Assembly: GCA_013288015.1 (NCBI GenBank)
Contig: JABDCR010000014.1
Coordinates: 11,119 to 49,591 of the forward strand
Direction of reading: 5' to 3'
Length of the DNA: 38,473 bases
Origin: Bacteroidota bacterium
GTDB taxonomy: Bacteria; Bacteroidota; Bacteroidia; B-17B0; Aurantibacillaceae
Below, in pieces: positions 10,240-18,891 of this stretch. A model generated the notes under the pieces. The model did no database searches and was not told the origin of the DNA. It saw only the letters and a list, made by a program, of their open reading frames with translations. The position numbers and the translations under genes were made by a program. Each line of letters starts with the position of its first letter. The stretch's first letter is position 1.

Positions 10240-10276
10240 ACTCTATTCCGATTGTTTTGCTGTTACCTTAATTTTG
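10240..10276 (+). promoter_or_regulatory. Promoter-like module (ACTCTATT, 21 nt, TAATTTTG) ahead of the 10355 gene
   Basis: TAATTTTG (10269-10276) fits TAnnTTTG, and ACTCTATT (10240-10247) lies 21 nt upstream, matching the arrangement at 1475-1511. The small inverted repeat GAGT-aaatc-ACTC (10231-10243) overlaps the upstream box. TAAGGTAA (10208-10215) and TTACCTTA (10263-10270) also form an 8-bp inverted repeat whose right arm overlaps the -7 element. Leader about 79 nt. Confidence 0.4.
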
Positions 10277-10354
10277 AAATGTTACGATTATATCAAGTTA
10301 TTGTTAATTCAGACTTGTTGCAATAATCAAACTATTAAATAATTAAAATAAAGC

Positions 10355-11935
10355 ATGAAAAGCGTTACAAATAGATTTTTTTTAATTCCATCTATTATGA
10401 CCTTGATGTTGATTTTTTTTGGTTACGATAAAGCTAATGCTCAATGGAGCATAGCTGGCACTACTAATGAAGGTGTTATAACGCCTACAACCATATCTCA
10501 AACAACGGCTGGCTTTAATCCAAATGGACTTGTTCCTTATTGGAGTTTTACCGGTACAGCTGGCGTTTGTTATTATTTCGCCCTTTGTAATGCTGTTACA
10601 AATAACGAAGACGCTGTTTTAAATGTTTATAGTGGTGCATCACCCGGAGGGTCATTATTTGCTGCAAATGATGAAGGCGCGTGCCCTTCTAAATCAAGTT
10701 TAACATTTGTTTGTCCTGCTACGGCAACTTACTATATCTCTGCTAATGTTTATCCGGCCAATAAATTTGGAACTAATAAAACATTAAATCTAAATTATTA
10801 CATCTGCGGAGCTGTTACACCGGTGGCAACCCCAGTAACAGAGGATTGGTCGGTATCAAATGTAACTACTGCATGTACAAATTGGATGGCACATGGCGCA
10901 GGTTCAGAGGGAGATTGGGCTATAAATAATGCTGCATTAGGTTTTGCATATGGTCTTAATTTAGCGGGCGGTACTGGTAACGAACTAATTTTTGCCGGAG
11001 ACCAATATGAAGTTTACGGTATTGGAGTTACCAAATTAGCTACAGTAACATCCTATCCCATTAACACGAATGGAACTAATACTATGCAGTTCTCTTGGCA
11101 ACAATCGCTGCAAATTAATGGTGATAATGCCATTTCAGGATCTAATACGGTAATTTTAAAATTACAAAGTTCAAGCGACTTAATTAATTGGAATGATGAG
11201 TGGGTTGGTACATATAGTGTAACTCTTTCATCAACAAATCCTTTTACTCATGCTATACAGTCAGTAACTATTAATACAAACACTAATGTTACAACATGGC
11301 TAAGATTTTATTTAAGTGCTGTACCTGGTAAATTAGCTTATTGGGCTATTGATAATGGGTCTACAGGTATAATAATATTACCAATTGAATTAACCAGCTT
11401 TACTGCAAAACAATTAAATACTAAAACAAAATTAGAATGGGCTACTGCAAGCGAAAGCAATAATAACTATTTTACTGTTGAAAAATCACTTGATGGAGCA
11501 AATTTTACTTCTATTAGTGAAATAAAAGGTGCGGGTAATAGTACTGCCAACTTAAATTATAGTGTATTTGATGAAGAACCTGCGGTAGGTATAAATTATT
11601 ACCGTTTGAAACAAACTGATTATAATGGAAAGTTTAAATATTCTAAGGTTATATCTGTAAACTATTTATCAAAAGGAGCATTATTTAGCAATTTACATCC
11701 AAACCCGGCTAACGAAAATATAAATTTTGATTTGTACTCACCTGTAAACACCAAAGGCAATTTGCAGATAATGGACGTTACCGGTCGTGTAATTAGTGAA
11801 GAGCCTCAAAATATTTCAGCAGGAAACCAAACTATTGGTACAACACTAAATGCCTTATCAAATGGCATTTATTATTTAAAAATTTCAATAGATGAGATTG
11901 GTTATAGTCATATAAGTAAAATAATTAAGAACTAA
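10355..11935 (+). CDS. Secreted protein with type-A T9SS sorting domain
   Basis: The 526-residue protein has a signal peptide ending near NAQ (residues 28-32). A first domain (about 40-150) resembles a pre-peptidase C-like beta-sandwich (EDAVLNVYSGASPGG, ATYYISANVYP). An unassigned middle region (about 155-340) follows. Then comes the fibronectin-like module usually placed before type-A sorting signals (LPIELTSFTAKQ, TASESNNNYFTVEKSLDG, YYRLKQTDYNGKFKYS). The C-terminal sorting domain starts at LHPNPANENINFDL and ends in ISKIIKN. It is expected to cross the outer membrane by T9SS with removal of the last ~80 residues. It starts 35 nt before the next cargo gene and is probably co-transcribed with it. 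Confidence 0.88.
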   Translation: MKSVTNRFFLIPSIMTLMLIFFGYDKANAQWSIAGTTNEGVITPTTISQTTAGFNPNGLVPYWSFTGTAGVCYYFALCNAVTNNEDAVLNVYSGASPGGSLFAANDEGACPSKSSLTFVCPATATYYISANVYPANKFGTNKTLNLNYYICGAVTPVATPVTEDWSVSNVTTACTNWMAHGAGSEGDWAINNAALGFAYGLNLAGGTGNELIFAGDQYEVYGIGVTKLATVTSYPINTNGTNTMQFSWQQSLQINGDNAISGSNTVILKLQSSSDLINWNDEWVGTYSVTLSSTNPFTHAIQSVTINTNTNVTTWLRFYLSAVPGKLAYWAIDNGSTGIIILPIELTSFTAKQLNTKTKLEWATASESNNNYFTVEKSLDGANFTSISEIKGAGNSTANLNYSVFDEEPAVGINYYRLKQTDYNGKFKYSKVISVNYLSKGALFSNLHPNPANENINFDLYSPVNTKGNLQIMDVTGRVISEEPQNISAGNQTIGTTLNALSNGIYYLKISIDEIGYSHISKIIKN

Positions 11936-11970
11936 TTTTTAAATCGGTCAACTATTATAATAAAATAAAC

Positions 11971-14900
11971 ATGAATAAAAACTACTTTTTAAAATTAACA
12001 AATTCAATGTCATCGTTTAAAAAAGCACTTGTAATTTGTTCATTATTAATGGTGTTCTTTCTGCCTCGTGCCAATGCACAATGGGCTGCCATGGGAGCAG
12101 GATCTTGTGATATTGTTTATGCTGTGTCTCCTGATGTAACCAACACCGGAGTATATTTTGGAATGAATTATGGTAATTGTGGTGCTAATAATTTTGTACA
12201 ATATTGGAATGGAACTAGTATAGCAAACTTAAATGCAAATTGTTATGTAAACGGGTATATATATGCTATAGCTGTAAGTGGAAATAATGTTTATATAGGT
12301 GGTAGTTTTACTAAAGCAGGCAATGTAGCGGGTTTTAACAATATTGCTTGTTGGAACACAAGTACTAACACATGGTCTACACTTGGTACGGGAGTTGCTG
12401 GCTCGGGGGCAACTGTATATGCTTTAACAGTAGATCCATCTACATCAACACTTTATGTAGGTGGAGAATTTGTAACCGCTAATGGTACTACTATGAATAA
12501 CATTGCAACTTGGAGTGTTGGTTCTTCAACTTGGTCGGCTATAAACCCTGGAACTGCTGGAGTTAGTGGTGTTCCTGCTGGCTCTCCTCCAGGTGCTAAT
12601 GCAGGTGTTTATGCGTTAACTTATTTTGGCGGCAAACTATATGCAGGCGGAAGGTTTACTTTTGTTAATGGAGCTACTACGGCTAATAATATAGCTGCAT
12701 GGAATGGTGTTGCTTGGTCAACATTAAGTGGTGGCGGACAAATTGGAGTCTCTAATACTACAGTTGTTAATCCTCAAAATGTAGCTTCAGCAGTTTGGGA
12801 CGCTCCGGTAATGGCATTAACAAACGATGGAACTACAGTTTATGTAGGAGGAGATTTTAATAAAGTAAATAATGCCTTAGGTTGTAACAATATAGCAGCA
12901 TGGAATACAACTTCATCAACTTGGTCTACATTAGGAGCGGGAATGACCTGGCCTGGTGACGGGTCTACTTCTACAGATAATACATTTGGAGATCAAGCTA
13001 ACGTGTATGCTTTAACTATGTATAATGGAAACCTAATAGCTGGTGGAGATTTTATGAAAGCGGGCACTGTTGGAGGAGCTAATACAAGTTTGTTTGTAGC
13101 TCAGTGGAATGGTAGTGCTTGGTCGGCTATGTCAACCACTTGTGGTGGTGCTACCGAAAGTGATGTTTTCTGTTTAACTGTATCTAACGGAGTTTTATAT
13201 GCAGGGGGGCAATTCCCTTCAGATCCTCCTAATACTCCTAATAATATGTGGTATATAGCTGAATACACAGGTGCAGGAGCTAGTGTATCAATTGCTGTTG
13301 CTCCATCCAATACTATTTGTGCCGGTGGTTCAACAATTATAACTGCAAGTGGAGCCTCAAGTAGTTATTCGTGGTTGCCTGCAACAGGGTTAAGTTGTAC
13401 AAGTTGTGCTGCACCAACAGCATCACCAACAGTTACTACTACTTATACTGTAACAGGTAATTTCGGTGGATGTATTAGTACAAAAACAGTAGCTGTAGTT
13501 GTAAACCCGAAACCTACTTTAACATTAACCCCAACTTCATCAACGTTATGTGGGGCTGCAAGCTCTACAACAATAACTGCTGCCGGTGCCAACACCTATA
13601 CTTGGACTTCTGCGGCAACTCTTAATTCTGCAACAGGGACACCTGTTGTGGCAACGCCTACAACAACTACTACTTACACTGTAAATGCAACTGATGTTAA
13701 TAATTGTACAAATAATAAAACAGTTACTATAACAATAGCCCCTTTACCTACATTAACATTAACAGTTGCTTCACCAACTATTTGTATAGGAAGTAACACA
13801 ACAATAACTGCAAGCGGTGCAAGTACTTATACCTGGAGCCCTGCAGGAAGTTTAAGTAGCTCTACGGGCTCGCCAGTAATAGCTACACCAACAACTACCA
13901 CCAATTACACAGTAAATGCAACAAGTGCAGCAGGTTGTACCAATAGCCAAACAGTTACAGTAAATGTAAACCCTTTACCTACATTAACGTTAACTGCGTC
14001 TTCATCAACCGTTTGTGCAGGAACAACATCAACCTTAACTGCAGCAGGTGCTAACACCTATACTTGGAGCCCTGCGGCAAGTTTAAGTTCTGCTAATGGA
14101 ACACCGGTTGTTGCAACTCCAACAGCTACTACTATTTATACTGTAAATGCTACAGATAATAATGGTTGCAAGAATAATCAAACAATCACTCTAAACACAA
14201 ATCCTTCACCTACATTAACACTAACTGCATCTTCAACAACTATCTGTGCTGGTAACACATCAACATTAACAGCATCAGGCGCAAACACGTATACCTGGAG
14301 TCCTGCGGCAAGTTTAAGTAGTTCAACCGGAACTTCGGTTGTTGCCACACCAACAGGTACAACTACTTATACAGTAAACGCTACAGATAATAATGGTTGT
14401 ACAAATAATTCTTCTATAACTATTAATGTAACGGCAACACCAACATTAGCTATTAGTCCGTCATCAGCGTATACAATTTGTGTAGGCGATAGTGCTATTA
14501 TGACCGTATCAGGTGCAACTTCTTATACATGGGCACCAGCAGCAACTCTTAGCAGTTCAACATCAGCCACTGTTACAGCTACGCCTACCACTACTACTAT
14601 TTATCATGTAATGGGAACGATAGCGGGTTGTGGAAGTTCAATAACCAGTGCAACAGTTACTGTAAATTTACCACCTGATATTAGTGTTTTAGGAATCCCG
14701 AACTCGATTTGTATTAACAATAGTTCAACTCTTACCGTAAACGGATCTGCTGTATCATTTACTTGGTCACCTTCAAACACTTTAAGCAGTCCTAATGGTT
14801 CTCCGGTTATTGCTACGCCTACTGTTACAACTGAATATGTAGTGACAGCCTCAGGCGCTAATGGATGTACAAAAAAAGATTCTATTTTAATAACGGTAAA

Positions 14901-17733
14901 CCCTACACCAACCGTATCTATAGTTTCAAGTGGCGGTGGTAACAGTCAAGTTGTTTGTACCGGAGCAACTGTTAATGCTATCACATTTAATTCGGCACCA
15001 GGTACCACCGTTAATTGGAGTAATACAAATATAAATATTGGTGTAGCGGCAACTGGAACTACTAATATTCCTTCTTACACATCTCCTTCTGTAACAACGC
15101 AGCAAACTGGCACTATATCGGCTGTTGTTACCGATACTACAACAGGTTGTTCATCAAGTGCTATAACACCGCCAACTTTTATAGTAACTATTAACCCACT
15201 TCCTATTATAAGCGCAATAGATTCTTTAACACCTGGTGGGTGCGGAGGAATTGCAAACGGTTGTATCAGTAATGTAGCCGGACAAGCTCCTGGTATCTAT
15301 CAATATTCTTGGGATAATGGTATAACTTGGTCTAATAATTCTCAAAACTGTAACATTCCTGCAGGTAATTATGTAGTTGAAGTAAAAGATGTAAATGGTT
15401 GTATATCACAAAAATCAATTTCGTTGCCTACAGCTAATGCACCCGCTAATCCTTCAGTAACAGGCAATCCTACTAACACTTGTGCAGGAGATACTATTCA
15501 TTTAAGTATATCATCTCCTAATCCAAACATGACTTACACCTGGACAACCACTTCAGGAACATCTACCGGAACAAGTTATTCAATAACTAACGTTAATCCG
15601 GCAGGAGTTTATACGGTAGGCCTTGCAGTGTCTGATACAAATAAATGTTCTAACGATACAAGTTTCAGTTTTACAGTAAATGCGCCACCACAACCTATAA
15701 TAAATGGTAACAATCATTTTTGTAAAGGCACATCAACTGTTTTAAATGTTACTCCAACAGGGGCAAACTTTACTTATCAATGGAACCAGACAGGAATTCC
15801 TATTGGTGGGGCAACTAATGCAAGTTATACGGCAACAAGCGGAGGAACATTTGGGGTAGCCGTAACAAATACTCTAACGGGTTGCATGCATGATACCAGT
15901 ATCACCATTACGGTAGATAGTGTGCCTGCGGCACCAATAGTTACTACCAATACGGCTAATAACATTTATTGCCAAGGGCAAACAATTAATCCAATTTCGG
16001 TTAGTGGAACAGGTGCTTTTACTTGGTACTCTGACCCGGGTTTAACCACACAAATAGGAACGGGTAGTCCATTTACACCAAGTGTTGCAGTTACAAGTAC
16101 ACTTTATGTAACAGCAAGCAATAGTGTTTGTACCGGCGATTCTACACCAGTTGTTATCACTATTAATCCAATTCCAGCAACGCCTTCTATTACGGTTGGT
16201 GCAGGCAATAATATTTACTGTCAAAACCAAACTGTAGGAGCAATTATAGCAAGTGGGCCGAGTACAATTGTTTGGTATAGTAATGCAGGATTAACCAATG
16301 TTGTAGATACAGGAGCAACTTTTACACCAATAGGATTACCATTAGGCACTACAACTTATTATCTGATAGATTCATCGGCAGCAGGATGCAAGAGTGCAAA
16401 CTCAACTACTGTTTCAGTCACTATAAATGCTACGCCAAATACACCATTAGTAGTTGGTCCAACAACATACTCGTATTGTCAAAATCAAACCGTTGGGGCA
16501 ATTACTGCAAGTGGTGCAAGCACCATAGTGTGGTATAATAATGCAGGATTAACAAACGTAGTAGATACCGGAACAACTTACACCCCAATAGGCTTACCTG
16601 TTGGAACAACTACTTATTATTTAGTAGATTCATCGGCAGCAGGTTGTAAAAGTACAGGAACAGCTACTGTATCAGTTACTATAAATGCAACGCCAAGCAC
16701 ACCAACAGTAACTACTGGTTCTTCGATGACAGCTTGTCAAGGAAGCTCAGTTCCTAATATTAATGCTACAGGTAATGGTACTTTAGTTTGGTATACTAAT
16801 GCGGCATTAACACCTCCTGCTATAAATACAGGAAACACCTATACGCCAATCAATTTAGCATCGGGAACTACTACAACATATTATATAACGGATACTTCGG
16901 CCACAGGTTGTAAAAGTTCAGCAACAACAACTGTTTCTATTACTGTATATCCAAAACCTGTAATAACAGGTAATGCAACTATAGATAGTTCTAAATGTGG
17001 TAAAAACAATGGAGCTGTTTTAGGCTTAACTGTAAATAATGGTACACCATTATATACGTATCAATGGGTAAATTCAAGTGGTACTACAGTAAGTGATTCA
17101 TTAAATCTTACAAATGTGGGTGCAGGTACCTATAGTTTAATTGTAATTGATGCAAATATGTGTAGAGATACAAGTAGCGGTTCAGGTTTTGTAGTTGGAG
17201 GCTCTAATGCTGTAACAGCGAATTTTAATCCAAGCATAATTGAAGGACAAGCACCTTTGGCTGTTACTTTTAGTAACACATCATCAGCAAGCGCTACTGC
17301 TTTCGGATGGAATTTTGGAGCTAACACCGGCACTTCTACTCAGGTAAATTCTGGATACACCTATACAACTACAGGCACTTATACGGTTACTTTAGTTGCC
17401 TATGGTAGCGGCAATTGCTCTGATACAGCAAGAAAAGTAATTACAGTTGATGTTACTGAAGTACTTATTATCCCAAACATTTTCTCGCCTAATGGGGATG
17501 GCATAAATGATCAGTTCTTTCTTACAAGTACTGGCATCAACAGTTTAAATTGTGATATTTATAACCGTTGGGGAGAGTTAATTTATACACTTAAAGCGCC
17601 AAACCAATCATGGGATGGAGTAATGAATAATGGAAACCATGCTACCGAAGGAACTTACTTTTACATACTTCAGGCATCAGGTTATGATGGTAAAGAATAT
17701 AAAAGAAACGGACCACTTACTTTGGTGCGATAA
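11971..17733 (+). CDS. Giant type-B T9SS protein with propeller N-terminus and tandem Ig-like repeats
   Basis: The 1920-residue protein has a signal peptide (core ALVICSLLMVFFL, cleavage near NAQ); the ATG at 12007 is a possible alternative start. Residues about 38-435 hold about six repeats of the type LYVGGEFVTANGTTMNNIA, resembling delta-60/kelch-like propeller blades. Residues about 440-1650 are Ig-like repeats in two groups, one built on TYTWSPAASLSS with a 77-residue period and one on IVWYSNAGLT with an 84-86-residue period. A PKD domain (about 1747-1814) precedes the CHU_C sorting domain (IIPNIFSPNGDGIND, IYNRWGELIY, SWDGV) from about 1830 to the end. It is likely a long stalk-like surface adhesin. 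A hairpin terminator lies about 50 nt after the stop. Confidence 0.92.
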   Translation: MNKNYFLKLTNSMSSFKKALVICSLLMVFFLPRANAQWAAMGAGSCDIVYAVSPDVTNTGVYFGMNYGNCGANNFVQYWNGTSIANLNANCYVNGYIYAIAVSGNNVYIGGSFTKAGNVAGFNNIACWNTSTNTWSTLGTGVAGSGATVYALTVDPSTSTLYVGGEFVTANGTTMNNIATWSVGSSTWSAINPGTAGVSGVPAGSPPGANAGVYALTYFGGKLYAGGRFTFVNGATTANNIAAWNGVAWSTLSGGGQIGVSNTTVVNPQNVASAVWDAPVMALTNDGTTVYVGGDFNKVNNALGCNNIAAWNTTSSTWSTLGAGMTWPGDGSTSTDNTFGDQANVYALTMYNGNLIAGGDFMKAGTVGGANTSLFVAQWNGSAWSAMSTTCGGATESDVFCLTVSNGVLYAGGQFPSDPPNTPNNMWYIAEYTGAGASVSIAVAPSNTICAGGSTIITASGASSSYSWLPATGLSCTSCAAPTASPTVTTTYTVTGNFGGCISTKTVAVVVNPKPTLTLTPTSSTLCGAASSTTITAAGANTYTWTSAATLNSATGTPVVATPTTTTTYTVNATDVNNCTNNKTVTITIAPLPTLTLTVASPTICIGSNTTITASGASTYTWSPAGSLSSSTGSPVIATPTTTTNYTVNATSAAGCTNSQTVTVNVNPLPTLTLTASSSTVCAGTTSTLTAAGANTYTWSPAASLSSANGTPVVATPTATTIYTVNATDNNGCKNNQTITLNTNPSPTLTLTASSTTICAGNTSTLTASGANTYTWSPAASLSSSTGTSVVATPTGTTTYTVNATDNNGCTNNSSITINVTATPTLAISPSSAYTICVGDSAIMTVSGATSYTWAPAATLSSSTSATVTATPTTTTIYHVMGTIAGCGSSITSATVTVNLPPDISVLGIPNSICINNSSTLTVNGSAVSFTWSPSNTLSSPNGSPVIATPTVTTEYVVTASGANGCTKKDSILITVNPTPTVSIVSSGGGNSQVVCTGATVNAITFNSAPGTTVNWSNTNINIGVAATGTTNIPSYTSPSVTTQQTGTISAVVTDTTTGCSSSAITPPTFIVTINPLPIISAIDSLTPGGCGGIANGCISNVAGQAPGIYQYSWDNGITWSNNSQNCNIPAGNYVVEVKDVNGCISQKSISLPTANAPANPSVTGNPTNTCAGDTIHLSISSPNPNMTYTWTTTSGTSTGTSYSITNVNPAGVYTVGLAVSDTNKCSNDTSFSFTVNAPPQPIINGNNHFCKGTSTVLNVTPTGANFTYQWNQTGIPIGGATNASYTATSGGTFGVAVTNTLTGCMHDTSITITVDSVPAAPIVTTNTANNIYCQGQTINPISVSGTGAFTWYSDPGLTTQIGTGSPFTPSVAVTSTLYVTASNSVCTGDSTPVVITINPIPATPSITVGAGNNIYCQNQTVGAIIASGPSTIVWYSNAGLTNVVDTGATFTPIGLPLGTTTYYLIDSSAAGCKSANSTTVSVTINATPNTPLVVGPTTYSYCQNQTVGAITASGASTIVWYNNAGLTNVVDTGTTYTPIGLPVGTTTYYLVDSSAAGCKSTGTATVSVTINATPSTPTVTTGSSMTACQGSSVPNINATGNGTLVWYTNAALTPPAINTGNTYTPINLASGTTTTYYITDTSATGCKSSATTTVSITVYPKPVITGNATIDSSKCGKNNGAVLGLTVNNGTPLYTYQWVNSSGTTVSDSLNLTNVGAGTYSLIVIDANMCRDTSSGSGFVVGGSNAVTANFNPSIIEGQAPLAVTFSNTSSASATAFGWNFGANTGTSTQVNSGYTYTTTGTYTVTLVAYGSGNCSDTARKVITVDVTEVLIIPNIFSPNGDGINDQFFLTSTGINSLNCDIYNRWGELIYTLKAPNQSWDGVMNNGNHATEGTYFYILQASGYDGKEYKRNGPLTLVR
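13516..14676 (+). repeat. Tandem coding repeat, unit 231-234 bp
   Basis: The motif reading roughly ACATTAAC recurs at 13516, 13750, 13981, 14212 and 14443, with the following equivalent position at 14677. Spacings are 234, 231, 231, 231 and 234 bp, so each unit is 77-78 codons. Each encodes one Ig-like module with TLTLTASS, ICAGNTSTLTASGANTYTWS, and TYTVNATDNNGC-like segments. Units starting at 13981 and 14212 look the most alike. Confidence 0.8.
16180..16950 (+). repeat. Second tandem coding repeat, unit about 252-258 bp
   Basis: Units begin at the ACGCC-type boundary at 16180, 16432 and 16690 (lengths 252 and 258, last unit about 260). The first two are very similar at the protein level, sharing TIVWY-NAGLTNVVDTG, TPIGLP-GTTTYYL and DSSAAGCKS, and share stretches such as GATTCATCGGCAGCAGG at DNA level. 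A more diverged unit precedes them at about 15930-16179. Confidence 0.7.
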
Positions 17734-17781
17734 ATTAATATTTGTTTTTTATTTTAGGGTTACATAGTTTAGTTATACAAA

Positions 17782-17810
17782 AAAACAGCTGCATATTTTG
17801 CAGCTGTTTT
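17782..17810. terminator. Bidirectional Rho-independent terminator
   Basis: AAAACAGCTGC (17782-17792) and GCAGCTGTTTT (17800-17810) are a perfect 11-bp inverted repeat around a 7-nt loop. It has T-runs on both strands and lies between convergent genes ending at 17733 and 17832. Confidence 0.88.
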
Positions 17811-17831
17811 AATTTTAAGTAGACCAAAAAA

Positions 17832-18776
17832 TTATTTAGAAATAATAATTTTTTTATTAGTTACACCATTGTTATCAGTAATTTTAATATTGTATACACC
17901 ATCTGGCAAATCGCTGCCGTTTATAATTGTTTTGTTTGTTATAGGTTTACTAATAACTAACCTTCCGGTTAAATCAAACAATTCTAATAATTGTAGGGTT
18001 GTTGCAGATGTTTCTACCATAAAATTACCATTACTTGGATTAGGATATACGGTTACCTGATTACTGATACCTTTTACCTGCTCTATACCGGCAGGAAGAG
18101 AAGTGCTAATGTCATCAACCAAAAACACACTTCCTGGTTTTGGTTTTTTATCAAGTGATGATGAACTGAATAAAACATACATGGTATCGGGTGTTAAAGT
18201 ATCTACATAAAACATAGTAATAGTAGCTTGTTGCCAAACAGACCCGGTAGTTACATTTGTTTTAAATATACCCCCGGCAACTACTGCTCCATGTTTTACC
18301 AAAGAAACTCTACACTCTGCCGTATCAACCCCATTTGGTTTGTACTGATAAAAAAAACTGAATTGATTTATTTTTTGCGTAAACGGGAAACCAGGATGCG
18401 ATGTTGATGTTGTTTCGTTTACAAAACCATTATATAAAATACCCAATGTATCATAATAATTATGCCCTATATACGGCACACCCCAAGCCTTATAAATATT
18501 CCATGAAGTAGGCGTGTAAATTACGGTTTCAATTTTTGCTGAATAACTCCCCGAATGCGCGGTATCGCATCTAAAAACAGATAGGGGGCTGCTTCCTACA
18601 GCTGAATTATTAAAAATGTTATAATCCCACCAACCCGTAGTACCGTTGCCGCTGTTGGGGTTCATGGCTGTTGGTACATAAGTATCAGTAGTCCAGGTTT
18701 CAAAACCGGGATTAAGAATTTGAGCCCTTGTACATAAGGAAAAAATAATGCTTAAAGTAAATAGTGTTTTTTTCAT
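17832..18776 (-). CDS. Secreted protein with type-A T9SS sorting domain
   Basis: The 314-residue protein starts at the ATG at 18776 with a signal peptide (FTLSIIFSLCTRAQ). The central part (LNPGFETWT, GSYSAKIETV, VSLVKHGAVVAGG) resembles the carbohydrate-binding-like jelly-roll domains (PCMD type) found in Bacteroidota exported proteins. The C-terminal ~75 residues (VTVYPNPSNGNFMVE to NKKIIISK) are a typical type-A sorting domain. It is transcribed alone, convergent with the 1920-residue gene and divergent from the PorE-like gene at 18892. Specific substrate unknown. Confidence 0.85.
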   Translation of the reverse strand: MKKTLFTLSIIFSLCTRAQILNPGFETWTTDTYVPTAMNPNSGNGTTGWWDYNIFNNSAVGSSPLSVFRCDTAHSGSYSAKIETVIYTPTSWNIYKAWGVPYIGHNYYDTLGILYNGFVNETTSTSHPGFPFTQKINQFSFFYQYKPNGVDTAECRVSLVKHGAVVAGGIFKTNVTTGSVWQQATITMFYVDTLTPDTMYVLFSSSSLDKKPKPGSVFLVDDISTSLPAGIEQVKGISNQVTVYPNPSNGNFMVETSATTLQLLELFDLTGRLVISKPITNKTIINGSDLPDGVYNIKITDNNGVTNKKIIISK

Positions 18777-18795
18777 ATTGTTTTAATTAGTTACT

Positions 18796-18803
18796 CAAAA
18801 ATA
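18796..18803 (-). promoter_or_regulatory. -7 element TATTTTTG for the 17832-18776 gene
   Basis: On the minus strand 18803-18796 reads TATTTTTG, matching TAnnTTTG, about 20 nt before the ATG. No well-spaced TTG (-33) was found, so support is partial. Confidence 0.4.
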
Positions 18804-18863
18804 AGCAAAAACTCACAATTAATGAGCTATATTTATGACTATGAAGAAAACCAAAAAATATTT

Positions 18864-18871
18864 TATATTTG
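18864..18871 (+). promoter_or_regulatory. -7 element TATATTTG for the 18892 gene
   Basis: TATATTTG matches TAnnTTTG and ends 20 nt before the GTG start, implying a very short leader. A -33 TTG at proper spacing is not visible. Confidence 0.4.
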
Positions 18872-18891
18872 CTTCTACCTAAATTTACTTT

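Noticed and set aside
16042-16230. Cys/Asn-rich ORF on the minus strand
   Set aside because: It is an out-of-frame antisense shadow of the second Ig-like repeat family; its composition is unlike real proteins in the window.
13516-16950. CRISPR-like periodic repeats
   Set aside because: The period is 231-258 bp, divisible by three, with coding conservation across the whole unit; there are no short repeats with unique spacers and no cas genes.
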